DNA of 64,000 nt, from positions 142,360 through 206,359 of the forward strand of contig JBEBGL010000005.1 of assembly GCA_040081465.1 (NCBI GenBank), in the 5' to 3' direction. Under the pieces are notes generated by a model, which ran no database searches, had not been told where the DNA came from, and worked only from the letters and a program-made list of their open reading frames with translations. This document shows positions 17,042-25,276 of this stretch, one piece after another (position 1 is the first letter of the stretch; every line of letters begins with the position of its first letter). The DNA comes from UBA668 sp040081465. Lineage in GTDB: Bacteria; Actinomycetota; Acidimicrobiia; Acidimicrobiales; Ilumatobacteraceae. The position numbers and the translations under genes were made by a program.

Positions 17042-17898
17042 GTCGGGTTTGCAGCCTGACTGAAGCCGTCGCCGAGATGGTGCACGACGGCGACACGGTT
17101 GCGCTGGAGGGTTTCACTCACCTGATTCCGCACGCTGCTGGACACGAAGTCATCCGCCAGGGTCGTCGTGATCTGCACCTGGTGCGAATGACGCCAGACA
17201 TGGTGTACGACCAACTCATCGGTGCCGGCTGCGCCACGCGGCTTACGTTCTCGTGGGGCGGCAATCCTGGTGTTGGTTCGTTGCAGCGATTTCGCGATGC
17301 CGTCGAGAACGGGTGGCCGCATGCGCTTCAAATCGAAGAACACAGCCACGCTGGTATGGCCACGCGTTACGCCGCCGGCGCCGCTGGTCTGCCGTTCGGC
17401 GTGCTGCGCGGCTACGTAGGCACCGACCTACCGCAGCACACCGAGTCGATCACGCCGATCGAGTGCCCGTTCACTGGTGAGGCGCTCACCGCGGTCACGG
17501 CGCTGAATCCCGACGTCAGCATCATCCACGCGCAACGCGGCGATCGACACGGCAATGTGCAGATGTGGGGGCTGCTCGGGGTGCAGAAGGAAGCCGTGCT
17601 TTCCGCACGCCGCTCGATCGTGACTGTCGAAGAGATTGTCGACGAGTTCCAACCCGTGCCCGGTGCGGTCGTGCTTCCATCGTGGGTCGTCGGTGCTGTG
17701 TGTGAGGTGCCGGGTGGCGCGCACCCAAGTTTCGCGCAGGACTACTCGGTGCGCGACAACGCGTTCTACAGAGCGTGGGATGCGATTTCGAAGGACCGCA
17801 CCGCCTTCACCGAATGGATAAATCGTCACGTGCTGGGTACATCGAACTTTGCGGAGTACAGAACGTCGGTCGGCCTCGAGGTAGGCGCCAGTGTCTGA
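17038..17898 (+). CDS. 3-Oxoadipate CoA-transferase subunit A (CatI/GctA type)
   Basis: A 286-residue alpha subunit of a family I CoA-transferase of the glutaconate/CatI branch. It starts with an acidic N-terminal motif (DGDTVALEGFTH), then SWGGNPGVGSLQRFRDAVE, ECPFTGEALTAV and HAQRGDRHGNVQMWG. With the next gene it should move CoA from succinyl-CoA to 3-oxoadipate. ATG 17038 overlaps the dehydrogenase stop as ATGA. The length fits CatI of chloroaromatic degraders better than the shorter PcaI. Substrate assignment rests on the operon. Confidence 0.85.
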   Translation: MSRVCSLTEAVAEMVHDGDTVALEGFTHLIPHAAGHEVIRQGRRDLHLVRMTPDMVYDQLIGAGCATRLTFSWGGNPGVGSLQRFRDAVENGWPHALQIEEHSHAGMATRYAAGAAGLPFGVLRGYVGTDLPQHTESITPIECPFTGEALTAVTALNPDVSIIHAQRGDRHGNVQMWGLLGVQKEAVLSARRSIVTVEEIVDEFQPVPGAVVLPSWVVGAVCEVPGGAHPSFAQDYSVRDNAFYRAWDAISKDRTAFTEWINRHVLGTSNFAEYRTSVGLEVGASV

Positions 17899-18655
17899 CA
17901 GCTACACGACCGACGAACTAATGATCATCAATGCCGCGCGACAACTTGGCGCTCTCGCCGCGGACGGTAAGCCAGTGTGTTTCGTCGGCATCGGGTTGCC
18001 ATCCACCGCGGCGAACCTTGCGCGACGGCTTTACAACCCGCCGCCGGTGTTGGTGTACGAATCGGGCTGCATTGGGTCGAAACCCACGCGACTGCCGTTG
18101 TCGATCGGCGATGGCGAGCTTGGTGAAACCTCCGACTCGGTTGTCAGCGTGCCCGAAATTTTCGCGTACTGGTTGCAAGCCGGTCGCGTCGACATCGGCT
18201 TCCTTGGTGGCGCGCAACTCGATCGCTACGGCAACATCAACTCGACGGTGATCGGCGATTACAACAAACCTGCGACGCGATTGCCCGGTGCCGGTGGTGC
18301 GCCGGAGATTGCTGCGTCAGCGGGTGCGGTCATGATCATCATGCGCCAGTCCAAGCGCGCCTTCGTCGAGCGCTGCGACTTCCGCTCGTCAGTCGGTTTC
18401 GGTGACGGGCCGGGGCATCGTGAGCGCCTGGGCTTACGCGGCGGCGGTCCGCAATGGGTGATCACCGATCTTGGGGTGATGGCACCGAGCCCCGATACCT
18501 GCGAGCTGCAGATGGTCGCTTTGCATCCCGGTGTCACGCGCGAGCAGGCAGTTGCGGCTACAGGTTGGCCGCTTACCTTCGCCGACGCAGTTCCGACGAC
18601 CGAGGTGCTGACTGAGACCGAGCTCGACGCGCTGCGACAACTACAGGCCGCCTGA
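17891..18655 (+). CDS. 3-Oxoadipate CoA-transferase subunit B (CatJ/GctB type)
   Basis: A 254-residue beta subunit. It starts at GTG 17891, eight bases inside the alpha subunit gene. The catalytic glutamate is in VYESGCIG (about residue 56), the ESG motif of family I CoA-transferases. GFLGGAQLDRYGNINSTVIGDY and PGAGGAPEIA complete the family pattern. It ends sharing one base with the maleylacetate reductase start (TGATG). Confidence 0.86.
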   Translation: MSDSYTTDELMIINAARQLGALAADGKPVCFVGIGLPSTAANLARRLYNPPPVLVYESGCIGSKPTRLPLSIGDGELGETSDSVVSVPEIFAYWLQAGRVDIGFLGGAQLDRYGNINSTVIGDYNKPATRLPGAGGAPEIAASAGAVMIIMRQSKRAFVERCDFRSSVGFGDGPGHRERLGLRGGGPQWVITDLGVMAPSPDTCELQMVALHPGVTREQAVAATGWPLTFADAVPTTEVLTETELDALRQLQAA

Positions 18656-19731
18656 TGCAGGCGTTCACATTCGAACAGTTACCGATGCGTGTTGTCTTCG
18701 CGGCGGGTGCCGCCGCCTCGATCGGCGACGAAGTGCGCCGCTGTGGTGCTAAGCGCGCGATGGTTATTCACGACGCGATTGCAAAGCCGACTGCAGACGA
18801 TGTCGCTGAACAGCTCGGGTCGCTACTGGCGGCTCGCTGGGACGAAGTCGCGCAGCATGTGCCGGTCCCGCTCGCCGAACGAGCCCGCGCCGCGGCGACG
18901 AACGCGAACATCGACCTAATCGTGTGCATCGGTGGCGGGTCGTCAACGGGTCTAGCGAAGGCGATAGCGCTGACCCATCACGTGCCGATCGTCGCCGTCC
19001 CGACTACGTATGCGGGCAGCGAACAGACGACCATCTACGGCCTCACCGACACCGCGCACAAACAAACAGGCAAAGACCCTGCCGTGTTGCCGCGCGTCGT
19101 GGTGTACGACCCCGAGTTGACACTCGGGTTGCCGGCGCACGTCACCGGGCCATCCGCGTTCAACGCGCTCGCACACTCGGTCGAGGGCTTGTACGCAACC
19201 GGTTGCAATCCGATCACATCGGCGCTGGCTCTTGAAGCCGTACGCGCGATTGCGCGGTCGCTTCCACTGGTGATGCATTCACCGCGTGATGTCGACGCGC
19301 GCGGTGACCTCATGTACGGCGCCGCGTTGTCCGGCATGGCGCTCGGCGCTACCTCCGCGGGGCTTCATCACAAGATCTGTCACGTACTCGGCGGCATGTT
19401 CAACCTTGTTCACGCTGATGCACACTCCGTCGTTCTGCCGCATGCGATTGCGTTCAATGCGCCAGCACTGCCGGAGGAAATGGAGCGACTCGCGGAAGCG
19501 CTTGGCGCGCCCGGCGGCGACCCGGCTGCGTTGTTGTGGGATCTCGCGGTGGCGAGCAAGGTCCCTACCAAACTCGCCGACCTTGTCGGTTCCGATGGGC
19601 CGCTGCAACGCGATGACCTTGAAGCGGTGGCGAAACAAGCGGCAGGCGAAATTAAAGACAACCCGCGGCCGGTCTCGGCGAGCGATCTTCTTGAGTTACT
19701 GCAGAACGCATTTGATGGGACACGACCATGA
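18655..19731 (+). CDS. Maleylacetate reductase
   Basis: A 358-residue iron-alcohol-dehydrogenase-family enzyme of the maleylacetate reductase branch, which reduces maleylacetate to 3-oxoadipate with NAD(P)H. The nucleotide site GGGSSTGLAKAIAL is near residues 95-108, followed by PTTYAGSEQT and GLHHKICHVLGGMFNLVHADAHSVVLPH with the metal-site histidines. It is the point where the hydroquinone and hydroxyquinol routes join. Its start overlaps subunit B by one base and its end overlaps the thiolase by four bases. Confidence 0.92.
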   Translation: MQAFTFEQLPMRVVFAAGAAASIGDEVRRCGAKRAMVIHDAIAKPTADDVAEQLGSLLAARWDEVAQHVPVPLAERARAAATNANIDLIVCIGGGSSTGLAKAIALTHHVPIVAVPTTYAGSEQTTIYGLTDTAHKQTGKDPAVLPRVVVYDPELTLGLPAHVTGPSAFNALAHSVEGLYATGCNPITSALALEAVRAIARSLPLVMHSPRDVDARGDLMYGAALSGMALGATSAGLHHKICHVLGGMFNLVHADAHSVVLPHAIAFNAPALPEEMERLAEALGAPGGDPAALLWDLAVASKVPTKLADLVGSDGPLQRDDLEAVAKQAAGEIKDNPRPVSASDLLELLQNAFDGTRP

Positions 19732-20918
19732 CCGAGCAGAACGAAGCATTCATTGTCGACGCGGTGCGTACGCCGATCGGGCGGCTAGGCGGCGCGTTGG
19801 CCGGTGTCCGCGCCGACGACCTGCTGGCTGGTGCCTTCAAGGGTTTGTTGCACCGACTGCCGACACTCGATCCGGCATCAATCGACGAGGTGTACGTCGG
19901 CGATGCGAATGGAGCGGGCGAAGACAATCGCAATGTCGCCCGCATGGCGGCACTGCTCGCCGGGCTGCCGGTGTCGGTGCCAGGCGCGACCGTCAATCGG
20001 TTGTGTGGCAGCGGGATGGAGGCCGTGATCGACGGATCGCGCATGATCGCTGTTGGCGACGCCGAACTGGTACTGGCCGGGGGAGTCGAGAGCATGACCC
20101 GCGCCCCATGGGTGATGCTGAAGCCATCGAAAGCGTTTCCCACTACCCACGAGCAGATGTGGAACTCGGCGCTTGGTTGGCGAATGATCAATCCGCAGAT
20201 GCCTGCCGAGTGGACGATCTCGCTCGGTGAAGGTGCGGAGGTACTCGCCGATCGTTTCAACATCTCGCGCGAAGCGCAGGACGAGTTCGCGGCGGGGTCG
20301 CACCAGCGCGCGGCAGCGGCGTGGGATGCCGGTTACTTCGATGGAGAGCTAGTTCCCGTCGCGAACGTTGAGTTAGCGCGTGACGAGTGCATTCGCCCAG
20401 ACTCGACTGCGGCAACGCTTGCCAAACTGAAGCCGGTGTTCAAAGCCGGCGGCACGGTGACAGCTGGTAACTCATCACCGATGAACGACGGTTCCTCCGC
20501 GATGTTGCTTGCGACTGAAGCCGCGCTGGCGCGGCTCGGTGTGCAACCGCTGGCGCGCATCGTGAGTCGAGCGACTAGTGGCGTCGCACCGCACCTGTTC
20601 GGCATCGGTCCGGTCGAGGCCGCTCGCACCGCTTTGAAGCGTGCGGGCATCGGATGGGACGACGTCGCCGCGGTCGAATTGAACGAGGCGTTCGCAGCGC
20701 AGTCGTTGGCGTGCTTGCACGAGTGGCCAGAACTCGATCGTGCGAAGGTCAACCCGCAAGGCGGAGCGATCGCGATCGGTCATCCGCTCGGCTGCAGCGG
20801 AGCTCGCATCATTACGACGCTTGCGCATCACCTGCGACGCACCGGCGGCAGGTACGGCTTGGCCGCGATGTGCATTGGCGTCGGGCAGGGCATCGCAGTT
20901 GTAATTGAGAGCGTCTGA
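19728..20918 (+). CDS. Thiolase, probable 3-oxoadipyl-CoA thiolase
   Basis: A 396-residue thiolase. The nucleophilic Cys is in NRLCGSGMEA (about residue 91). The second catalytic pair is in NPQGGAIAIGHPLGCSGAR, with NEAFAAQ before it. It should split 3-oxoadipyl-CoA into succinyl-CoA and acetyl-CoA, the last step of the pathway; a general acetyl-CoA acetyltransferase role is the alternative. ATG overlaps the reductase stop as ATGA. It is followed by a 111-base gap before the second dioxygenase copy. Confidence 0.88.
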   Translation: MTEQNEAFIVDAVRTPIGRLGGALAGVRADDLLAGAFKGLLHRLPTLDPASIDEVYVGDANGAGEDNRNVARMAALLAGLPVSVPGATVNRLCGSGMEAVIDGSRMIAVGDAELVLAGGVESMTRAPWVMLKPSKAFPTTHEQMWNSALGWRMINPQMPAEWTISLGEGAEVLADRFNISREAQDEFAAGSHQRAAAAWDAGYFDGELVPVANVELARDECIRPDSTAATLAKLKPVFKAGGTVTAGNSSPMNDGSSAMLLATEAALARLGVQPLARIVSRATSGVAPHLFGIGPVEAARTALKRAGIGWDDVAAVELNEAFAAQSLACLHEWPELDRAKVNPQGGAIAIGHPLGCSGARIITTLAHHLRRTGGRYGLAAMCIGVGQGIAVVIESV

Positions 20919-20939
20919 GCGCGGTCGACGCCGCCGTCC

Positions 20940-20959
20940 TTAGGGACTTTCGGCCCTGG
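20940..20959. promoter_or_regulatory. DosR-box-like palindrome before the second hydroquinone dioxygenase
   Basis: The 20 bases read TT-AGGGACTTTCGGCCCT-GG, an inverted repeat AGGGAC/GGCCCT with one mismatch. It closely resembles the mycobacterial dormancy (DosR/DevR) box, whose core is GGGACT, a variable AT-rich centre, then GGCCC or GTCCC. It lies 71 bases upstream of GTG 21030. There is no T tract, so a terminator is less likely. Presence of a DosR-type regulator in this organism is not shown here. Confidence 0.45.
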
Positions 20960-21029
20960 ATCGCCGGTTTGAGCTCCGGTCACAATGCCTTCAATCGGGC
21001 CCAATGGCCACGAGCGATAGGAGGCGTGA

Positions 21030-21524
21030 GTGACGACCTATGTGACCAAGTTCGGTTCGCTCAAAGATTTCGAGAAGGGTGAGATCGAGATCATCAACGA
21101 TGATCCGAAGCACTACGTCTTCTCGAACGTGTTCGAAGTTGCCAACAGCTCAAAGCCCTGGGAGAAGGTCGCTGTCGCGAAGAATGTCGAGTACGTGATT
21201 GAGGCAATCCGAGCAGAGGGAACGAGCGAGTGGCGCACGTGCGCTCATGACGAGTCCGTGACCATGATGGATGGCGAAGTGGCCGTCGAGTTGATCAAGC
21301 TCGACAACCCCGTCGTGCCGTCTGACAAGGCCGGGTCGATTCGATTGAGTGGACAGCCAGCCGGAAGAAGGATGGGGCGACTCGTACTGCGTCGCGGTCA
21401 CCAAGGCCTGCTACCCGCGAACAGCGCGTATCGGTTCGTCGCTTCCCGCCCGAGCGTCATGCTGCTGCAGACAATTCAGGGAGACGACACCATCGAACGG
21501 TGGGCCGACATCTGCCTTAGCTAG
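21030..21524 (+). CDS. Hydroquinone 1,2-dioxygenase small subunit (PnpC/HapC type), copy 2
   Basis: A 164-residue paralogue of the protein at 14079, same length, no gaps, about 81% identical by eye count. Differences cluster at residues 12-18, 76-85 and 95-115, while the N-terminal EIINDDPKHYVFSN and C-terminal QTIQGDDTIERWADICLS blocks are identical. GTG 21030 is preceded by AGGAGG (21020-21025), a stronger ribosome-binding site than in copy 1. It has its own upstream region of 111 bases with a DosR-like palindrome, so it may be controlled separately. Confidence 0.88.
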   Translation: MTTYVTKFGSLKDFEKGEIEIINDDPKHYVFSNVFEVANSSKPWEKVAVAKNVEYVIEAIRAEGTSEWRTCAHDESVTMMDGEVAVELIKLDNPVVPSDKAGSIRLSGQPAGRRMGRLVLRRGHQGLLPANSAYRFVASRPSVMLLQTIQGDDTIERWADICLS

Positions 21525-21582
21525 TGAATACGAGCCGACTAACAGGTAACGACAACAAGCGAGAGTGAAGGAGACGACCACG

Positions 21583-22557
21583 ATGACGCTGACCGACGTA
21601 CAGGCCACTTCCCCGAACCAACACGGCTATCGCGACTTCTCGATTGGCGGGTTCAACTTCCGCCGCGATGAGTTCTTCGCGCACATCAGTTGGCCGACAG
21701 GCAAGCACGTCATGAGCGCCGATGCGTTTCTGCGTGCACTGCAGCGAGACGTGGCGTGGGACTTCTTCTACGGCACGGTGAACTTCGACCATGTCTTTGG
21801 AACAGTCAACCATTACGGCACAGTCGACATGTTCGCTGGTCGGTTCAACGACGCGTATCGTAAGGCCGAGCTCGACCACACCGAGAACTTCGAGTCGTCG
21901 TTGTTGCGTGAGACGTTCAAAGCGATACTCGACGACTGGACCAACGCCTCCTTCGATCCGTTCGCCAGCCCGGCGGAGACCGCTAAGCCATTTGGAACGA
22001 AGTCGGGCGCTAACACGGAAGCCGTGACTCGGCGACGCATCGCTGCTTCTCGGATGGTCGGTGTTCCTGGTGACGAGCAAATCCGAACGGACGAAACTCA
22101 TCCGGTGAACCGCATGTTCGCCGACGTGCCACAGGACGAGCCGGAGGTGTATCCCGAGCCTGGATTTGAGGGCGAAGTGGCGGCCTTCAACCTGTTCGCG
22201 TATCTCAGTCGCAGCGATGTGACGTGGAACCCAAGCGTGGTGAGCGTCTGCAAGCACAGTCTCTACTGTCCAACGACAGAGGAATACATTCTTCCGATCG
22301 TGCACGGCAACGATCGTGTCGAGTGGTTCGTGCAGTTGAGCGACGAGATCGTGTGGGATGTCCAGGACCGCGATACAGGCGCTCCGAGGGCGAAGGTGAC
22401 AATGCGCGCAGGTGATGTTGCCGCGATGCCGGCCGACATTCGTCATCAGGGGTACAGCCCCAAGCGTTCGATGCTTCTCGTATGGGAGAATGGCGACCCT
22501 GAGCTGCCCGAGCGAATCAGCAAAGGCCTTGAGAGCGTTTATCCCGTCGAGTTCTGA
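21583..22557 (+). CDS. Hydroquinone 1,2-dioxygenase large subunit (PnpD/HapD type), copy 2
   Basis: A 324-residue paralogue of the large subunit at 14604, about 88% identical by eye count. The iron ligands are kept: His241, Asn243, Glu247 (HGNDRVE) and His288 (DIRHQG). I chose ATG 21583, with AAGGAG at 21568-21573, because it aligns with copy 1. A GTG at 21565 would add six residues and include the ribosome-binding site. Many substitutions fall outside the cupin core (for example residues 107-112 and 134-145). It is followed after 32 bases by the intradiol dioxygenase. Confidence 0.9.
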   Translation: MTLTDVQATSPNQHGYRDFSIGGFNFRRDEFFAHISWPTGKHVMSADAFLRALQRDVAWDFFYGTVNFDHVFGTVNHYGTVDMFAGRFNDAYRKAELDHTENFESSLLRETFKAILDDWTNASFDPFASPAETAKPFGTKSGANTEAVTRRRIAASRMVGVPGDEQIRTDETHPVNRMFADVPQDEPEVYPEPGFEGEVAAFNLFAYLSRSDVTWNPSVVSVCKHSLYCPTTEEYILPIVHGNDRVEWFVQLSDEIVWDVQDRDTGAPRAKVTMRAGDVAAMPADIRHQGYSPKRSMLLVWENGDPELPERISKGLESVYPVEF

Positions 22558-22589
22558 CCGAAAGTCGCCAACTACTCATAGAGGTTCCG

Positions 22590-23420
22590 ATGACTCAAGC
22601 CAAAGCAGAGCTACTCGCCGAAGTGCTCTCCCGTTATGACAAGTCGCCGAGTCCACGGCTCGCCGAGGTTACGAAAGCGGCGATCAGGCATTTGCACGCT
22701 TTCGTTGAGGAAGTTCAGCTGCAACACGACGAATGGATGGCGGGTATTCAGTTTCTGACGGCCACCGGCAAGATCTGTGACGACGTCCGCCAGGAGTTCA
22801 TTCTGCTCAGCGACACGCTTGGCGTCAGCACGTTGGTCGAGTTCGTCACGCACGCCGGGTCGCACGGAACGACTGAGAACACTGTGCTTGGTCCGTTCTT
22901 CGTCCCCGGCTCTCCGCTGCGGGCGTTTGGTGAAAGCATGCTCGTCGACTCTGATCCAGGCGATCGCGTGGTGATTCGCGGGCAGGTGACGAACATCGCT
23001 GGCGCTCCGATCGTCGGTGCGCGCATCGAGGCTTGGCAGAACGCATCGAGCGGTTTCTACGCATGCCAGCAACCCGGTGTGCAATACAGCCACAATTTGC
23101 GCGGCGCGTACCTCACGGATGGCGAAGGTCGATTCGAGATTCGCACCATTCGCCCTGTGCCATACCCGATTCCCGACGATGGCCCCGCCGGCCAATTGCT
23201 GAAGTCCAACGGTCGCAACTGGTGGCGACCTGGTCACACGCACGTGTGGTTCTCCGCCGACGGTTACAAGCAGCTCATCACCCACGTTTTCGATAGTGCC
23301 AGCGATTACCTTGACAACGACGCGGTGTTCGGCGTGCGTGACAGCTTGGTGTGTACCTTCAAGCCCGACGCCAACGGCGAGCTTGCAACGACGTTCGACG
23401 TAGTCCTCGACAACGCCTAG
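22590..23420 (+). CDS. Intradiol ring-cleavage dioxygenase, probable hydroxyquinol 1,2-dioxygenase
   Basis: A 276-residue intradiol dioxygenase. An N-terminal helical linker domain covers about residues 1-100 and the beta-sandwich follows. The Fe(III) ligands are Tyr157 (SGFY), Tyr192 (PVPY), His216 and His218 (GHTHVW). ENTVLGPFFVPGSP is the family block before the catalytic domain. In this operon, with maleylacetate reductase and without muconate cycloisomerase, cleavage of hydroxyquinol to maleylacetate is the best fit; catechol 1,2-dioxygenase activity is the alternative. ATG 22590 follows GAGG. Last gene of the operon. Confidence 0.87.
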   Translation: MTQAKAELLAEVLSRYDKSPSPRLAEVTKAAIRHLHAFVEEVQLQHDEWMAGIQFLTATGKICDDVRQEFILLSDTLGVSTLVEFVTHAGSHGTTENTVLGPFFVPGSPLRAFGESMLVDSDPGDRVVIRGQVTNIAGAPIVGARIEAWQNASSGFYACQQPGVQYSHNLRGAYLTDGEGRFEIRTIRPVPYPIPDDGPAGQLLKSNGRNWWRPGHTHVWFSADGYKQLITHVFDSASDYLDNDAVFGVRDSLVCTFKPDANGELATTFDVVLDNA

Positions 23421-23430
23421 GCCAGTTCGC

Positions 23431-24150
23431 TCAGCGTGTTACGCCGAAGACTTCGTGGAAGAGGTTGATCATCGCTTGCCACGAGCGCCGGTCGCTTGAC
23501 TCGTGGTACACGAAGCCAGGCCGCGAGCCATCCATCGCCTTGTTGGTGAAGCTGTGGCCGGCACCGCTGTACAGAATCATTTGCCAATCGATGCCGGCTG
23601 CGTTCATTTCGTCCTCGAAGGCAGCACGCTCGGCTGGCGGAATGATCGGATCATCGACGCCGATACACACCAACACCTTGCCGGTGATGTTGATTGCGTC
23701 GCCAGGGCTGGCGTGGGCAAGACCGCTGTGAAAGCCGACGATGGCGTGTAGTGGCGCGCCGGCCCGACCTAGTTCCAACGCCATCGTGCCGCCGAAGCAA
23801 TAACCGATAGCGCCAACGCGCGATCGGTCGGCGCGGGGATGCGCCAGTAGCACGTCGAGCCCCGCAAGTGCGCGTTGTCGAGTTGTTGCCGGATCGGCGC
23901 GAAGCGCGCCAAGCAGTGTCGGCATTTGGTCTGCTGGTGGCGGTTCGCCATTGCCGTAGTAGTCGAGGGCAAACGCTACGTAACCAAGTTCCTCGGCCAG
24001 CCGACGAGCGCGCATCTTTGGATGACCCGTAAGCCCCGGCCCCTCATGGCACACAAGCACTGCGGGGCGCGGGTCGCTACCGTCGGGGACCGCAAGATGG
24101 CCGACGAAGCGGGCGCCGTCGATGAAGTATTCGATGTCGTCACTCTGCAT
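23431..24150 (-). CDS. Dienelactone hydrolase family protein
   Basis: A 239-residue alpha/beta hydrolase of the dienelactone hydrolase family. The nucleophile is Cys in GAIGYCFGG, followed by Asp in VDDPIIP and His in GAGHSFTN, the Cys-Asp-His triad of the family. It converges with the hydroxyquinol dioxygenase gene, with 10 bases between the stops and no clear terminator. Dienelactone hydrolase gives maleylacetate in chlorocatechol routes, so it could feed the reductase at 18655, but many family members act on unrelated esters. Its start is only 22 bases from the divergent ATPase start. Confidence 0.85.
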   Translation of the reverse strand: MQSDDIEYFIDGARFVGHLAVPDGSDPRPAVLVCHEGPGLTGHPKMRARRLAEELGYVAFALDYYGNGEPPPADQMPTLLGALRADPATTRQRALAGLDVLLAHPRADRSRVGAIGYCFGGTMALELGRAGAPLHAIVGFHSGLAHASPGDAINITGKVLVCIGVDDPIIPPAERAAFEDEMNAAGIDWQMILYSGAGHSFTNKAMDGSRPGFVYHESSDRRSWQAMINLFHEVFGVTR

Positions 24151-24172
24151 ACGCGCAAGCTACCTTTTCCCG

Positions 24173-25246
24173 ATGGGGACCGGTAGCTCGGTAGTTGCGC
24201 AAGCGAGCGGCGGCGGCCGCATTCAGTTGGCGGCGCTGTCAAAGTGGTACGGCGATCAGCAGGTTCTTGATTCCATTGATCTTGAGATCGAACCGGGCGA
24301 GTTCTTCTCGCTGCTCGGTCCATCGGGGTGCGGCAAGACGACGACACTGCGACTGATTGGTGGTTTCGAGGACATTGATCAGGGGTCGGTGCACATCGAC
24401 GGCGTCGACATGCGTGGGATTCCACCTGAGAAGCGACCCGTCAACACGGTCTTTCAGAGTTACGCGCTGTTCCCACACAAGAACGTTGCGGACAACGTGA
24501 TGTTTGGGCTTCGGTTCCAAGACTGCACCAAGGCCGACGCGCGTCGACGTGTTGGTGAAGCTTTGGAACTTGTTCGTCTGTCCGAGTACTCCAAGCGCAA
24601 GCCGCACCAATTGTCAGGTGGCCAGCAGCAGCGCGTTGCGCTAGCTCGTTCGCTGGTGCTGCGCCCGAAAGTGTTGCTGCTCGACGAGCCTCTTGGCGCG
24701 CTAGATGCCAAGCTGCGACGGGTGTTGCAGGTTGAGCTGCGAGCGCTGCACCAAGAGGTCGGCATCACTTTCGTTTATGTCACGCATGATCAAGAAGAAG
24801 CACTGACGATGAGCGATCGTCTGGCGGTGATGAACACGGGCCGCATCGAACAGGTTGGCGCGCCGCGCGAGGTTTACGACGAGCCAGCAAACAAGTACGT
24901 CGCCGACTTTCTCGGGCTCGCCAATTTGTTGCCCGCGACCTGCGATGGCAATGGAGTTTCCGTTCTTGGTGCGCACATTGCCGCCGATCTGCGCGGGACT
25001 TCCGGTTCATGCACCGTATTGGTTCGTCCGGAGCGGTTGGTATTGGTGCCGCCTGCAGAGGGTCAACTGCGCGCTCACGTCGACCACGTGGTGTTCGCCG
25101 GTGCCGTCACCCATTTGCACATGCGGGTGGCAACTCACAAAATGCAGGCTGTTGTGCCCAACGACGGCGCGCCACTCATGGCAATTGCAGGCGGCGAGGT
25201 CGGGTTATTGATTAAACCCGATGCTGTACGTGTACTCGCCGATTGA
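24173..25246 (+). CDS. Spermidine/putrescine-type ABC transporter ATP-binding protein (PotA-like), orphan
   Basis: A 357-residue importer ATPase. Walker A is GPSGCGKTT (about residues 49-57), the Q-loop is FQSYALFPH, the signature is LSGGQQQRVALARSL, Walker B is LLLDEPLGALD and the H-loop is VTHDQEEAL. A C-terminal TOBE domain (about 280-357) follows. No permease or binding protein is adjacent. The window has a PotD-PotB-PotC set at 45.5-48.5 kb that lacks an ATPase, so this gene may supply it. ATG 24173 leaves just 22 bases to the divergent hydrolase start, so a leaderless mRNA is possible. Confidence 0.88.
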   Translation: MGTGSSVVAQASGGGRIQLAALSKWYGDQQVLDSIDLEIEPGEFFSLLGPSGCGKTTTLRLIGGFEDIDQGSVHIDGVDMRGIPPEKRPVNTVFQSYALFPHKNVADNVMFGLRFQDCTKADARRRVGEALELVRLSEYSKRKPHQLSGGQQQRVALARSLVLRPKVLLLDEPLGALDAKLRRVLQVELRALHQEVGITFVYVTHDQEEALTMSDRLAVMNTGRIEQVGAPREVYDEPANKYVADFLGLANLLPATCDGNGVSVLGAHIAADLRGTSGSCTVLVRPERLVLVPPAEGQLRAHVDHVVFAGAVTHLHMRVATHKMQAVVPNDGAPLMAIAGGEVGLLIKPDAVRVLAD

Positions 25247-25276
25247 ACGACAGCATCCTCCCATTACGCTGGAAGC

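Noticed and set aside
20942..20957. Terminator after the thiolase gene
   Set aside because: The palindrome has only four to six pairs around TTTC and no U tract; a protein-binding site explains it better.
14079..22557. Repeated dioxygenase genes as an assembly duplication or transposon-borne repeat
   Set aside because: The copies differ at about 12-19% of residues, have different upstream regions and no flanking repeats or transposase.
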